Assembly: GCA_014859985.1 (NCBI GenBank)
Contig: JACZKN010000575.1
Coordinates: 1 to 13,364, forward strand
Direction: 5' to 3'
DNA from: Candidatus Krumholzibacteriia bacterium
Lineage (GTDB): Bacteria; Krumholzibacteriota; Krumholzibacteriia; LZORAL124-64-63
Length of the DNA: 13,364 bases
Shown here: positions 1 to 8,520 of the stretch, one piece after another
Layout: each line of letters starts with the position of its first letter
How positions within the stretch are numbered: the first letter of the stretch is position 1
The notes under the pieces: generated by a model
Told to the model about the DNA's origin: nothing
The model's database searches: none
What the model saw: only the letters and a program-made list of their open reading frames with translations
Position numbers and translations under genes: made by a program

Positions 1-60
1 CCACCAGGGGGATATCAGGTGGGCTGGGCCGGCGTGGTGGGGGCGAGGAGGCGTTTGTTC
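1..60 (+). mobile_element. Right-end (presumed origin end) fragment of an IS91/IS801-like element, copy 1
   Basis: These bases repeat 8907-8965 almost exactly; the shared core is ggggatatcaggtgggctgg. Copy 2 carries the same block just downstream of a transposase C terminus, which identifies copy 1 as the same terminal segment with the transposase part lying outside the window. The block ends at GTTC (57-60). The family is known to insert next to GAAC/CAAG, which reads GTTC/CTTG on this strand at the origin end. The 5' arm ccacca (1-6) can pair with tggtgg (35-40), giving a hairpin near the end, as expected of an IS91-type origin. No transposase remains here. The repeat is seen directly; the family name and origin role are inferred. 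Confidence 0.6.
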
Positions 61-61
61 T

Positions 62-573
62 TCCTGTTCGCCCGGAGGTTTCGGCCTGGCGTTCCAGCAC
101 GGGGAGCAGGAGATTCACGGAATCAAGCTGCAACCGCCCGACATCGCGGAGGAGGGCGCAATGACCGTCCACCAGGTGAACCGGGCCCTGATCGCTTCCG
201 CTCTTTCCCATATCCCGCGAGCGAATCGACCACGGCAAACAGAGCGCAAGTGCTGTACGACGGCCGGCTGGGCGCGGGCGCGACCGCGATGGTGCACGAC
301 ATGATGGACGCGATCGGCGGGGCAAGCAAGCAGAGTCGCCTCCCGTTGGTGCCCTTCAACGGGATGGAGCTGCGGCCCAGGCTCGCTATCGGCGGTCTGG
401 CGATGGACTTCGTGGTCGAAGGCCCACATCTATTCGTGGTGAAGGAACCGCTGCACGAGGAAGAGCCGGTCTGGCAGTACGTCGTGCGCGCCGGCTTCTC
501 GAAACTGTCCTACGCACCGATGAGGCCGGCGGCCTTTCCGGAGCCGCCGCCGGCGGGCATGCCGCGCGTCTGA
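62..573 (+). pseudogene. 5'-truncated, apparently frameshifted gene of unknown function
   Basis: I do not recognise the product. Two neighbouring frames look protein-like in succession. The frame through 161 is open from the IS end and reads GGFGLAFQHGEQEIHGIKLQ, then a stretch beginning MTVHQVNRALIASALSHIP. From about position 240 the previous frame takes over (VLYDGRLGAGATAMVHDMMD, later FVVEGPHLFVVKEPLHEEEP) and runs to TGA at 571-573. Joining them needs one lost base (or two gained) between about 195 and 245. The coding look starts right at the end of the IS fragment, so the original 5' end was probably removed by that insertion. Alternatively a short intact gene could start at GTG 250 or ATG 289. 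ATG 161 has a GGAGG upstream, but its frame stops at about 300. The C-terminal part has alternating hydrophobic/charged strands and a Pro-rich tail. Confidence 0.45.
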
Positions 574-764
574 GGCCAAGTGCGGCAGGGCCAGCCAACT
601 TCCGGATGCCGCGTGCCGATCACCGGCCGGTAACCGTCCGGGTTCGTCGACGCATGGTCTCCTCTCCCGGTTCCAATCGCGATTCGTTGTGCCGAACCTG
701 CCGGTATGGAGTCTAACCGGTATGGACGACCAGAAGCGCCCGGAACGACGGGGGAGGCACGAGG
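574..764 (+). promoter_or_regulatory. Leader region of the surface-protein operon with a 10-bp direct repeat
   Basis: This gap separates the broken gene on the left from the two-gene operon starting at 765. It holds an exact direct repeat, ccggtatgga, at 701-710 and 717-726 (16 bp start to start), close upstream of the Shine-Dalgarno sequence. Spaced short direct repeats suit a dimeric regulator, but no regulator can be assigned. A weak sigma-70-like pair can be drawn (TTGTGC 687-692 and TCTAAC 712-717); neither box is convincing. Any promoter for the operon should lie here, because the next upstream coding stretch ends at 573. Confidence 0.3.
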
Positions 765-3443
765 ATGCTTGCCAGACTCTTCGTATCCATCAGCTGTGTC
801 TTGATCCTGCTTGCCGGCGGCCCGGCGGTGGCACTCGCGGGCCCTCCCGTCGCTGCCGAACCCAAGGCCGCCGGCTGGCGTGACGGCTCATGGTCGCGCG
901 GGTTCCAGCCCATGGGGATGTCCTCGAACCTGGGCGGCGTCGCCGTCAAGTGCATGATCGACTGGGGTGGACTGCTGGCCGTCGGCGGGTACTTCAACGA
1001 GGCCGGCGGCCGGGAGGCCAACCACGTGGCCGTCTGGAACGGCCTGTACTGGGATCCGCTGGCCGGAGGGCTCGGCTGGGAGGCCAACGCGCTGCACGAC
1101 TACGGTCGCCTCGTGGTGGGGGGCAACTTCCGCACGGTCGACGGCGAACCGATCGAGTACGTCGCCCAGTGGGACGGCATCGATCGACGGTGGTACCCGA
1201 TGGGCGACATCCCCGGCGAGGTACGCGGCTTCTGCAGCTACTTCGGCGGTCTCTACGCCGCCGGTCATTTCCTCAGTCCGGTCAGTTCGCTGGCCCACTG
1301 GATCGGCCAGAGCTGGGACTGCCTGGGGGTCAGCGTCGGCACGGGCATCATCCACGCCGTGGAGAACTTCAACGGCGCCATCTATTTCGGAGGCGCCTTC
1401 CAGGGGAACGGCGCTCTGCACCTGCTCGGCTGGGACGGCGAGAGCTACATTCGGCACAACCTGGACGGGAACGTGTCCTGCCTGCTGCAGGACGGGTACT
1501 ACCTCTACGTGGGCGGCTGGTTCGATCACGCCGACGGCGTGGAGTCGCACGGACTGGCCAAGCTGTGGGCCGGCGGCAGCTTCCAGGCCGTGCCCGATCC
1601 TCTCGCCGACCGGAACGTCAGGGGGCTGGCCAGTTACGATGACGCCATCTACGTCGCCACCGACCACGAGGTGCGGCGGTGCGGCGTCGACTCCTGGTCG
1701 GAGCCGCTGGGCGGCGCTTTCGACGGCCAGCTCCTGTGCCTGGCGACCTGCCAGCCGCTGGGCGGCCTGTTCGCCGGCGGCGAGATCACCGGCTGCGTCG
1801 TGCATTGGGACGACGGGGAGTGGGTCCATCTGGGCGGGGGTCTCAACGAGGACGGCCGGATCAACTGCCTCGTCCAGTACGACGGCAGCGTCGTCGTCGG
1901 CGGGCGTCACATCAGGTTGCCCGGCATCCTCGTGGATCAGGACGACTCCTGGAACGTGCTGCACTGGGACGGCAACGCCTGGCACCGGCTGGCGGACGGG
2001 CTGAACCACGACGTCATGGCGCTCGCCGTCTACCGCGACGAGCTGTTTGCCGGCGGCGGTTTCTATGGTTCAGGGACGCAGCCGATCTCGAGAATCGCGC
2101 GCTGGCAGGATGGGCAATGGCACGGTCTGGGCGGAGCCAACGGGACCGTGATGGCGCTCCACGTGCACGGCGACGGCCTGATAGCCGCCGGCCAGTTCAC
2201 CAGCATCGGCGGTGTCGCCGCCAACCGGATCGCCCGCTGGGATGGAACCCGGTGGTGGACCCTGGGCGCCGGAGCGAACAACACAGTCCGGGCGCTCGCG
2301 ACGTACGACGGGCACCTGGTCGCCGCGGGCGACTTCACGACGGCCGGCGGCGCCGAAGCGGCCCATATCGCGCGCTGGGACGGTTCCGGCTGGCATGCGC
2401 TGGGCGACGGGCTGGACGACACTGCCCACGCGCTGACGCTGTGGCACGGCGACCTGGTCGCGGGCGGGCGATTCCTGCACGCCGGCGGGGCGCCGGCGGC
2501 GCGCATCGCCCGCTGGGACGGCGGCGGCTGGGATCCGCTCGGCGAAGGGCTCGCCGGCGAGAACCTGAGCCACGGTGTCACGGCGCTGCTGGGAACCAGC
2601 ACGGACCTGTTCGCCGGCGGGGACTTCACCGAGGCCCAGGGCGGGATCGCGCGCGGGATCGCGACCTGGGACGGTGCCGCCTGGTACGAACTGGGCGACG
2701 GTATCGGCGCCGGCTACGAAGCGACGTGCGTGTACGGTCTTCTGGCGAAGGACGGCGACCTGTACATCGGCGGCGACTTCGCGGAAGTGGGCGCCGGAAT
2801 TCCCTCCAGCAAGCTGGCTCTCTGGCTGGACGGGGCGATCACGCCGACCCTGCTGCGTTCGTTCGAGGCGCGCATGGCCAGCCGCGGGGCCCCCGGCGAG
2901 GGCGCCGCAGCGGGACCGACCGTGACGGTGACCTGGACCACATCCGCGCCGAGCAGACCGATGGAGTTCCGGCTCACCGCGCGCGCCGCCGGGCAAACCT
3001 GGCCCGTGCCGTCGGTGGTGGCCGGCGGCGAGAATGCATTTCGGGCCCACGACTGTTCCCCGCACCTGGCGACGGCACCAGAGGTGTCCTACACCCTTGC
3101 CCACGCTGCAGACGGTCTCGACTGGAGGACCGTCGCCGAGCAGGCCGTCGCACTCGGACCGCCATCGCCTGCGGGAATCGTGGGCATCCATCCCAATCCC
3201 TTCAATCCCCGGACCAGGATCACGTTCGATCTGGCGCGGCCAGGCTACGTCCGCGTGGACGTCTACGCCTTGACGGGGCGCTGGATCACGACGCTCGCGT
3301 CGGAACGGTTGCCGGCGGGGCGGCACACGCGAACCTGGGACGGATCGGATGCACAGGGCCGGGAAGTCGCTTCGGGCTCGTATCTGCTGCGTCTGGTGAC
3401 CGGGGAGCGGATCGAGTCGGTCAAGGCAACGCTGGTCCGTTGA
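765..3443 (+). CDS. Secreted WDG-repeat (beta-propeller-like) protein with FlgD-Ig/T9SS-like C-terminal module
   Basis: 892 aa. The start is ATG 765 with GGGGAGG at 751-757. Residues 1-25 are a signal peptide (LFVSISCVLILLAGGPAVALA), so the protein is exported. Residues about 69-693 hold roughly 14 units of 40-50 residues, with consensus L-x-GG-x-F...GG...IARWDG..W..LG.GL...V.AL. They resemble the DUF5122/Rax2 class of propeller repeats. Units 9-13 are the most regular; units 3-7 are degenerate. Residues about 700-800 look like a beta-sandwich (TVTVTWTTSA...). Residues about 805-892 form a FlgD-Ig-like module: HPNPFNP, VDVYALTGR, AGRHTRTWDGSDAQGREVASG. In type IX secretors such tails act as sorting signals. 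Function is probably adhesive or surface-structural; no catalytic motif is visible. It lies 31 bp from the next gene, with a matching tail, and they are likely cotranscribed. Confidence 0.9.
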   Translation: MLARLFVSISCVLILLAGGPAVALAGPPVAAEPKAAGWRDGSWSRGFQPMGMSSNLGGVAVKCMIDWGGLLAVGGYFNEAGGREANHVAVWNGLYWDPLAGGLGWEANALHDYGRLVVGGNFRTVDGEPIEYVAQWDGIDRRWYPMGDIPGEVRGFCSYFGGLYAAGHFLSPVSSLAHWIGQSWDCLGVSVGTGIIHAVENFNGAIYFGGAFQGNGALHLLGWDGESYIRHNLDGNVSCLLQDGYYLYVGGWFDHADGVESHGLAKLWAGGSFQAVPDPLADRNVRGLASYDDAIYVATDHEVRRCGVDSWSEPLGGAFDGQLLCLATCQPLGGLFAGGEITGCVVHWDDGEWVHLGGGLNEDGRINCLVQYDGSVVVGGRHIRLPGILVDQDDSWNVLHWDGNAWHRLADGLNHDVMALAVYRDELFAGGGFYGSGTQPISRIARWQDGQWHGLGGANGTVMALHVHGDGLIAAGQFTSIGGVAANRIARWDGTRWWTLGAGANNTVRALATYDGHLVAAGDFTTAGGAEAAHIARWDGSGWHALGDGLDDTAHALTLWHGDLVAGGRFLHAGGAPAARIARWDGGGWDPLGEGLAGENLSHGVTALLGTSTDLFAGGDFTEAQGGIARGIATWDGAAWYELGDGIGAGYEATCVYGLLAKDGDLYIGGDFAEVGAGIPSSKLALWLDGAITPTLLRSFEARMASRGAPGEGAAAGPTVTVTWTTSAPSRPMEFRLTARAAGQTWPVPSVVAGGENAFRAHDCSPHLATAPEVSYTLAHAADGLDWRTVAEQAVALGPPSPAGIVGIHPNPFNPRTRITFDLARPGYVRVDVYALTGRWITTLASERLPAGRHTRTWDGSDAQGREVASGSYLLRLVTGERIESVKATLVR

Positions 3444-3474
3444 CGCCTGTCTCTAGTCCCGGGGAGGTTCCCTC

Positions 3475-6306
3475 ATGCGTGCGGATCACGTCTCTCTTCG
3501 CGACCGGATCTTGATCTCGGCCGCGATCCTCGTTCTTGCGGGTGTCATGCCGACGGCCAGGGCCAGCGGCTACGACGACCTTGGCGGCGACGACGCGACC
3601 GTCGTCAATCTCGACCGCGCGTACACGCCAGGCATCGCGATCGCCGGCAACGGCGACATCTACGTCGCCGTGGAGTCCCATCCGCTCGATGGCCGCGAGA
3701 TCAGGATCTACCGCTCCCGCGACGGCGGCGAGACCTGGGAGATCCGGGGCGAGTTCGCGGCCGAGGCCGAGGGCTTCAAGGACCCCAGCCTCGTGATCGC
3801 CGAGGGCGCGGCGGAGCGGATATTCCTCGCCTACACCCATTTCACCGCGGAGGATCGCTTCCGGGTCGAGGTGGCGTATGCGGACCTCGCCTCGCCGGGC
3901 GGTGAGTGGACCAGGGTGCCGGTCGAGACGGATGCGGACGTCCAGAGCTACCGGCCGTGCCTTGCTAGCGACCACCTGAACCATGACAGCTACAACCTCT
4001 ACCTCGTCTACGCCGGCGACCAGGCAGGATACGCCGACATCTGGTTCGCACGCAGCACCGACCAGGGTGCCGGGTGGCAGGCACCTTACATCATCGCGGA
4101 GAACGCGACGACCGACTCGGATTTCGCCCGCCCCGCGGTCTGCTGCGGCTTCGGCGGCTACGTGCACACGACCTGGCAGGTCTACTCCCGCTACGGGTCA
4201 TTCGACGATGCGGTCGTCTATCGCCGGGCTGCCGGTCGCGCCGACGCCGGCGCCGGCGCCTGGGGCAGCGCGCTGCCCCTGACCGCCACGACCGACGGAT
4301 ACTGGGACGGCAGCCCCCATGTCGCCGCTGCGGCGGCCTCGCCCGACGTCATGATCGTCCACCACCGCTACGCACCAGGGGAAACCGGCTGGCTGGAGAT
4401 GCGCCCGGCGGGCGTCTTCATGTCCCACGACCAGGGCGCGACCTTCGCCAGCCAGGGAGAGGTGCCCGGCGGCCTCAGCTTCTACCATGGGCTGTTGCAC
4501 CAGGAAACCACGGGCCAGTGGATCATCGACGGCATGCTGGACGACGGCTGGGCGATCCAGCGCGGCAGCGGTGTCGGTCCCTTGTCCTGGTCGCCGCCGG
4601 AGCTCTTCTCCGACGACGACGCGGGCGAGGCCCGGCCGTTCGACGGGCGCATCGCCGTCGACCCCACGCGGAGCGACCGGGTCGCAGCTGTCTGGATCCT
4701 CTGGGAAGGCCTCGACGAGTGGGTCGAGTTCGACGCCGAGTGGCGGCGCGATCCGGGCTACCCCAACCTCGAGCCCGGCTTCCCTCGCGATCACGACCAC
4801 ATGCCGATCTCGCCGGCGGGGCTGGTCGACCTGGACGGCGACGGCGACCTGGAGATCGTCTACGGCAGCAACGATCGGCGCATCCACGCCTGGCACCACG
4901 ACGGCAGCCCGTTGGCCGGCTGGCCGGTGGACGTCGGCCTTTTCCTCACGGACGGACCGGTCGCGGTCGGCGATCTGCGCGGCGACGGCACGCTGTACGT
5001 CGTGGCCGGCACGATGGACGGCCTGGCCGTGGCCTACCTGGCCGACGGACAACCGGCGCCCGGCTGGCCTTTCGACGCCGGCACCGGCGAGCCGGCCTAC
5101 GTGTCCATCGGCGCGCTTGGCGGCGAGGACGCGCGGTCGGTCGTCGTGGCCTCCGGCACGCGCACCACGTTCGCGTCGTGGCAGGGGCTCCTGCCTGCCG
5201 GCGCCTTCGTGCGCAACCACTATTTCCGGACGCACATCGCCCCGTGCGCCGCCGGCGACATCGACGGCGACGGCACGGCCGAGGTCGTCTGCGGACCGGG
5301 CGACCAGATCCTTGCCTTTCGCATGTGCACGGCCATGACGGTGCTCGGCCGCTACCTGCCTACTCCCATCTCCGACGCGGTCACGCTGGCCGACCTGGAC
5401 CTCGACGGCGATGTGGAGATCCTTGCGCCCACCAGCGACGGGACGCTGTTCGCCGTGCACGGCAATGGCAGCGACGTTGCGGGCGCCTGGCCCTTCGTCT
5501 CGGGCACCGGTTCGCCGCTGACCAGCGCCGCGGTCGCCCGGATGGTGGGGCCCGAGGCGCCGGGGCTGGCCGTGGGCTCGCGCGAGCGCGCGATCCACCT
5601 GCTCGACGAAGACGGCGTCCAGCGCGCCGGCTTTCCGGTCTTCACGGGCGAACCGTGGGATCTGCTGGCGGCGCCGATCATCGGTCCGGTGGCGGGCGAC
5701 GTGCCCGACGTGGTCGTCGCCGACCGCGCGAATCTGGCGTGGTCGTGGAGCGACGTCGGCGCGGTGAACCCCGGCTTTCCTCGCGACATCGGCGAGATGG
5801 TGATCGACAGCCCGGCGCTGGGCGATCTCGACCTGGACGGCAGCGTCGAGCTGGTCGTGCTCACCGGCAACCAGATGCGGATCTTCGATCTCGGCCGGTC
5901 GGCGCTGCCGGCGGCGGCGGTTTGGCCGATGTACGGGCACGACGCCCAACGCACCGGCTGCGCCGATCATCCGGTGAACCCGCCGAGCCCCGTGACCGAT
6001 GATGAAGTCAAGGCGACACGCCTGAGCTTCGCGTCGCCGCATCCCAATCCCTTCAATGGTCAGGCCAGCTTCCACTTCGCGCTGCCGGCGCGTGCGGCGG
6101 TCAGCCTGGATATCGTCGACCTGAGGGGACGACGCGTCGCCACGGTCGTCAACGAGGAACGCGAAGCGGGGTCGCACGTCGTGCAATGGAACGGACGCGA
6201 CCGCCAGGGCCGTACCGTCGCAGCCGGCCACTACGTGGCGCGGTTGCGGATCAGCGGCGACGGCCGGCAGCAGACGCTCACGCGGAAGGTGACGGTCCTG
6301 CACTGA
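3475..6306 (+). CDS. Secreted BNR (sialidase-like) / FG-GAP-repeat protein with FlgD-Ig/T9SS-like C-terminal module
   Basis: 943 aa. The start is ATG 3475 with GGGGAGG at 3461-3467. Residues about 12-31 form a signal peptide (ILISAAILVLAGVMPTARAS). The N-terminal half carries Asp-box (BNR) hairpins: YRSRDGGETWE (about residue 80), ARSTDQGAGWQ (about 192) and MSHDQGATFASQG (about 316), as in sialidase/exo-alpha propellers. The second half carries Asp-rich FG-GAP/VCBS-type loops that probably bind calcium: DLDGDGDLE (about 451), DIDGDGTAE (about 595), DLDLDGDVE (about 640) and DLDLDGSVE (about 785). Each is followed by '...AGWPV/F' propeller-blade text. Residues about 855-943 are a NPFNG FlgD-Ig-like tail with GRRVATV, AGSHVVQWNGRD and VAAGHYVARL. 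I see no convincing sialidase catalytic Arg triad, so enzymatic activity is not claimed. Probable second gene of the 765 operon, acting at the cell surface. Confidence 0.9.
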   Translation: MRADHVSLRDRILISAAILVLAGVMPTARASGYDDLGGDDATVVNLDRAYTPGIAIAGNGDIYVAVESHPLDGREIRIYRSRDGGETWEIRGEFAAEAEGFKDPSLVIAEGAAERIFLAYTHFTAEDRFRVEVAYADLASPGGEWTRVPVETDADVQSYRPCLASDHLNHDSYNLYLVYAGDQAGYADIWFARSTDQGAGWQAPYIIAENATTDSDFARPAVCCGFGGYVHTTWQVYSRYGSFDDAVVYRRAAGRADAGAGAWGSALPLTATTDGYWDGSPHVAAAAASPDVMIVHHRYAPGETGWLEMRPAGVFMSHDQGATFASQGEVPGGLSFYHGLLHQETTGQWIIDGMLDDGWAIQRGSGVGPLSWSPPELFSDDDAGEARPFDGRIAVDPTRSDRVAAVWILWEGLDEWVEFDAEWRRDPGYPNLEPGFPRDHDHMPISPAGLVDLDGDGDLEIVYGSNDRRIHAWHHDGSPLAGWPVDVGLFLTDGPVAVGDLRGDGTLYVVAGTMDGLAVAYLADGQPAPGWPFDAGTGEPAYVSIGALGGEDARSVVVASGTRTTFASWQGLLPAGAFVRNHYFRTHIAPCAAGDIDGDGTAEVVCGPGDQILAFRMCTAMTVLGRYLPTPISDAVTLADLDLDGDVEILAPTSDGTLFAVHGNGSDVAGAWPFVSGTGSPLTSAAVARMVGPEAPGLAVGSRERAIHLLDEDGVQRAGFPVFTGEPWDLLAAPIIGPVAGDVPDVVVADRANLAWSWSDVGAVNPGFPRDIGEMVIDSPALGDLDLDGSVELVVLTGNQMRIFDLGRSALPAAAVWPMYGHDAQRTGCADHPVNPPSPVTDDEVKATRLSFASPHPNPFNGQASFHFALPARAAVSLDIVDLRGRRVATVVNEEREAGSHVVQWNGRDRQGRTVAAGHYVARLRISGDGRQQTLTRKVTVLH

Positions 6307-6400
6307 CTCGTGCGGCGATCGCAGGGGCCCGGAGACGCCGGCCAGCTGCGGCGCTCGACGGCGACGAGTCGAGATGCTGCCCGCGCCGATCTCGTCGGAA

Positions 6401-6422
6401 CCGGCGGCAAGGACGCCGCTGG
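6401..6422. terminator. GC-rich hairpin between convergent genes
   Basis: ccggcggc (6401-6408) pairs with gccgctgg (6415-6422): eight base pairs including one G-U, with loop aaggac. It starts 5 nt beyond the stop codon of the minus-strand gene ending at 6427 and lies about 95 nt beyond the plus-strand stop at 6306. It could therefore stop transcription from either side. No real T-run follows on either strand, so intrinsic termination is uncertain. A second, weaker stem (ctcgac 6354-6359 / gtcgag 6368-6373) lies between them. Confidence 0.35.
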
Positions 6423-6426
6423 CTAC

Positions 6427-8430
6427 CTAGTACGACGCCTCCAGGGTAAGCGAGAGGGTCGCCTCCGATTGGCCTTTATCCCATGTCTTGGTCAGGCCCC
6501 ACGTGTACGGCTCGAACGAGCCGGACGTGTTCTCCCAGCATCCGGGAATCGCCATGGCCGACGGCCAGTCGACCATGCTCCTGATATCGGCGATATAGTC
6601 GACGCATTCCCCCTCGGTGCATGCCTCGAAGCGCGGATGATCGGTGATCACGTCCAGGAGGAACTTGATTCCGACGAAAATCGGGAGGATCACGGCGTCC
6701 CCCTGTTGTACGTGTCGATACCCGCGATGATGCAGCAGCCGGATACCTCGGCCCACTCGATGATCGTCGTCTCGCTGCACTTCCCGCTCATGCATCCCGC
6801 CGAGTTGTACGCCCGCGTGACCGTCCCCATGCAGCTGTCCGTACAGAGATAGATCGTGCCGGCGTAGTTGCTGCCGCTTCCGGTGATTGTGCTCTGCGTG
6901 TCGCCGAAGTACTCCCCGTCCTGGTTGTCCGTGGAGTTGAACGAGGAGTTCACCGTGGTCGAATGGACTAAGTTGCGGAAGGTGACCACGATCGGGTCCG
7001 CGTCGGTCCATTCCTGGGCAGCGGGGTTGTAGGCGCGCGAGTTGAGCGTTCTCGTCACCGTCTCGGCGCAGTAGAACCGCTCGCCGTACCCGAGGATGCG
7101 TGAGCTGAACGATACCCTGTACTCACCGTTCGCGTCGCTCTCCCCGCCGGGGAGGTAGTGCCCGTAGCCCAGGTCGCAGTCGAGGAAGACCCCTGCGATC
7201 GGCTGCCCCGATCCGGTGGTGAGCCGGTGGGTGACGGTGCCGACGCACATTTCCTCGTCGCCTTCGGTGATCATGGCGCGAGGAATCTCCGTGCGGTCGC
7301 CGGACATCGCCAGCCGCCAGAATCCGCAGCAGTCCTCGTGCCAGTTGCGGACGTTGGCGAGGAAGGCTTCGTCGTCGACACAGCCCCGATCGCCGAGCGA
7401 CAGCACGTAGGCCAACAAGGTTTCTCCGTCCTGGCATTCGTTCGCAGTACAGAGCGCCCGGCCGTCGGCGGCGATGGTCTGCGCCATCTCGAGGATCCGT
7501 GACCGGAGGGCCCCGGCGAACTGCGCGATAGCGAGCGAGAGATCCTCGATCTGGGCGAAAGGCTGGGATCTGTCGAGTTCCTCGATGAGGTGCTCGACAT
7601 CGCCGGGTGCCGCGGGAGAGGCGGGATGGAGCGCGGAGAGGGCGGACTGGTGCAGGCCAAGGGCCGACCACGCCGCGCTCATCACCTGTGTGGAGAGCCT
7701 CTCGCAGAGTTCACGGCCCCCGGCGATCCAGGCCGGGTCGCAAGCCGTGTTCCACGCGACGGCGTTGATGAGGTCATGGAGGTTGTAGAAGAACGGGTCC
7801 ATCCCGGCGTACGCTTCGGCGATCGCCTTCGTGGTCAGGAGCATCTCGTTCAGGCGGGTGCAGTCGGCTGCTTCGGTCCCGTAACCGCTGAAGTGCCACA
7901 TGCGTGCGGTCAGCGTCTTCGCGGCGAAGTCGATCTGTGACTGGCAAGCGGCGAGCGCGGTGTGCGGCGATTCGAAGAGGAAGATCCCGCCGGTGCTGTC
8001 GAAAGGGAACGTCGCGGCGGCGGGAGGGGGATCTCCAGGGGGTCGGGAGAGTCGGAGGCAAGCTCCTCCGGTTCGAAGAGGGACCCGGTGACGCAGCAGT
8101 CGGTCCCCCCGCACGAGACGGCACGGGTGAACTCTCCCGGGCCGTCGACCACGAGATCCGCGACCGGGATGATCGAACGGTCGTGTCGGAGGCGAGCGCG
8201 CCGGCGGGCATGGCGAGGCGGTAGGCGACTCCATCCGAACCGGTCGCCTCGACCGTCCCTCCGCCCGCGGCGGTGATCGTCTCCGAGACCGCACGGTCGT
8301 TCCCGGCGGTGTAGCCCACGCTGAACGCCGCGGTTTCGTCGGGGTCGTCGTCGACCGGCCCGGTCCCGGTTTCCGAACAGGCGACGCTCAGGAGCAGGAC
8401 GACCAGGACAGCTGTAATGGGATTCCTCAC
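6427..8430 (-). pseudogene. Frameshifted lipoprotein-like gene (ZU5-like N-terminal part, carboxypeptidase-regulatory-like C-terminal part)
   Basis: The frame opens at GTG 8430 with a hydrophobic leader and lipobox-like LLLSVAC before SETGTG, so an outer-membrane or periplasmic lipoprotein is likely. No good Shine-Dalgarno is visible. A ZU5-like segment follows (GGGTVEATGSDGVAYRLAMP, AGALASDTTV, then IIPVADLVVDGPGEF, ending WHFSGYG). Next comes an alpha-helical middle and a carboxypeptidase-regulatory-like beta domain (GQPIAGVFLDCDLGYGHYLP, ESDANGEYRVSF). The last part is Cys-rich and ends LTLEASY-stop at 6427. The coding text changes frame three times, each compatible with one missing base: near 8174-8178, in C-rich 8013-8032, and in the G5 run at about 6698-6702. 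The longest intact piece runs from about 8030 to 6690. Base composition looks less GC-rich than the neighbours. Either a decaying gene or consensus errors; as written it cannot give the full protein of about 668 aa. Confidence 0.6.
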
Positions 8431-8520
8431 GATGGAAATCCGTTCGTCATCGATCCGGTGTCAGCGCTTCGCATCAGGAATGCAGTAACCGTCTTCCGGC
8501 AGTTGCCCTTGTCGTGTTGC

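Noticed and set aside
19..573. 184-residue protein starting at ATG 19
   Set aside because: The start lies in the IS end and residues 1 to about 75 are an out-of-frame reading; only the later part looks protein-like.
888..3326. Long minus-strand frames (888-2009, 2070-3326) and the plus-strand Arg-rich frame 1679-3514
   Set aside because: All overlap the clear WDG-repeat gene; they are low-complexity, with no start-site support.
4074..6002. 642-residue plus-strand Arg-rich frame
   Set aside because: Alternate-frame reading of the BNR/FG-GAP gene, very rich in RR pairs, no domain.
4198..6303. 701-residue open frame on the minus strand
   Set aside because: It lies wholly opposite the BNR/FG-GAP gene, is Arg/Asp/Val-rich without domains, and reflects third-position GC bias of the real gene.
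6690..6710. Programmed ribosomal frameshift in the lipoprotein-like gene
   Set aside because: Three separate breaks in one gene, without a shared slippery motif, fit decay or sequence error better.
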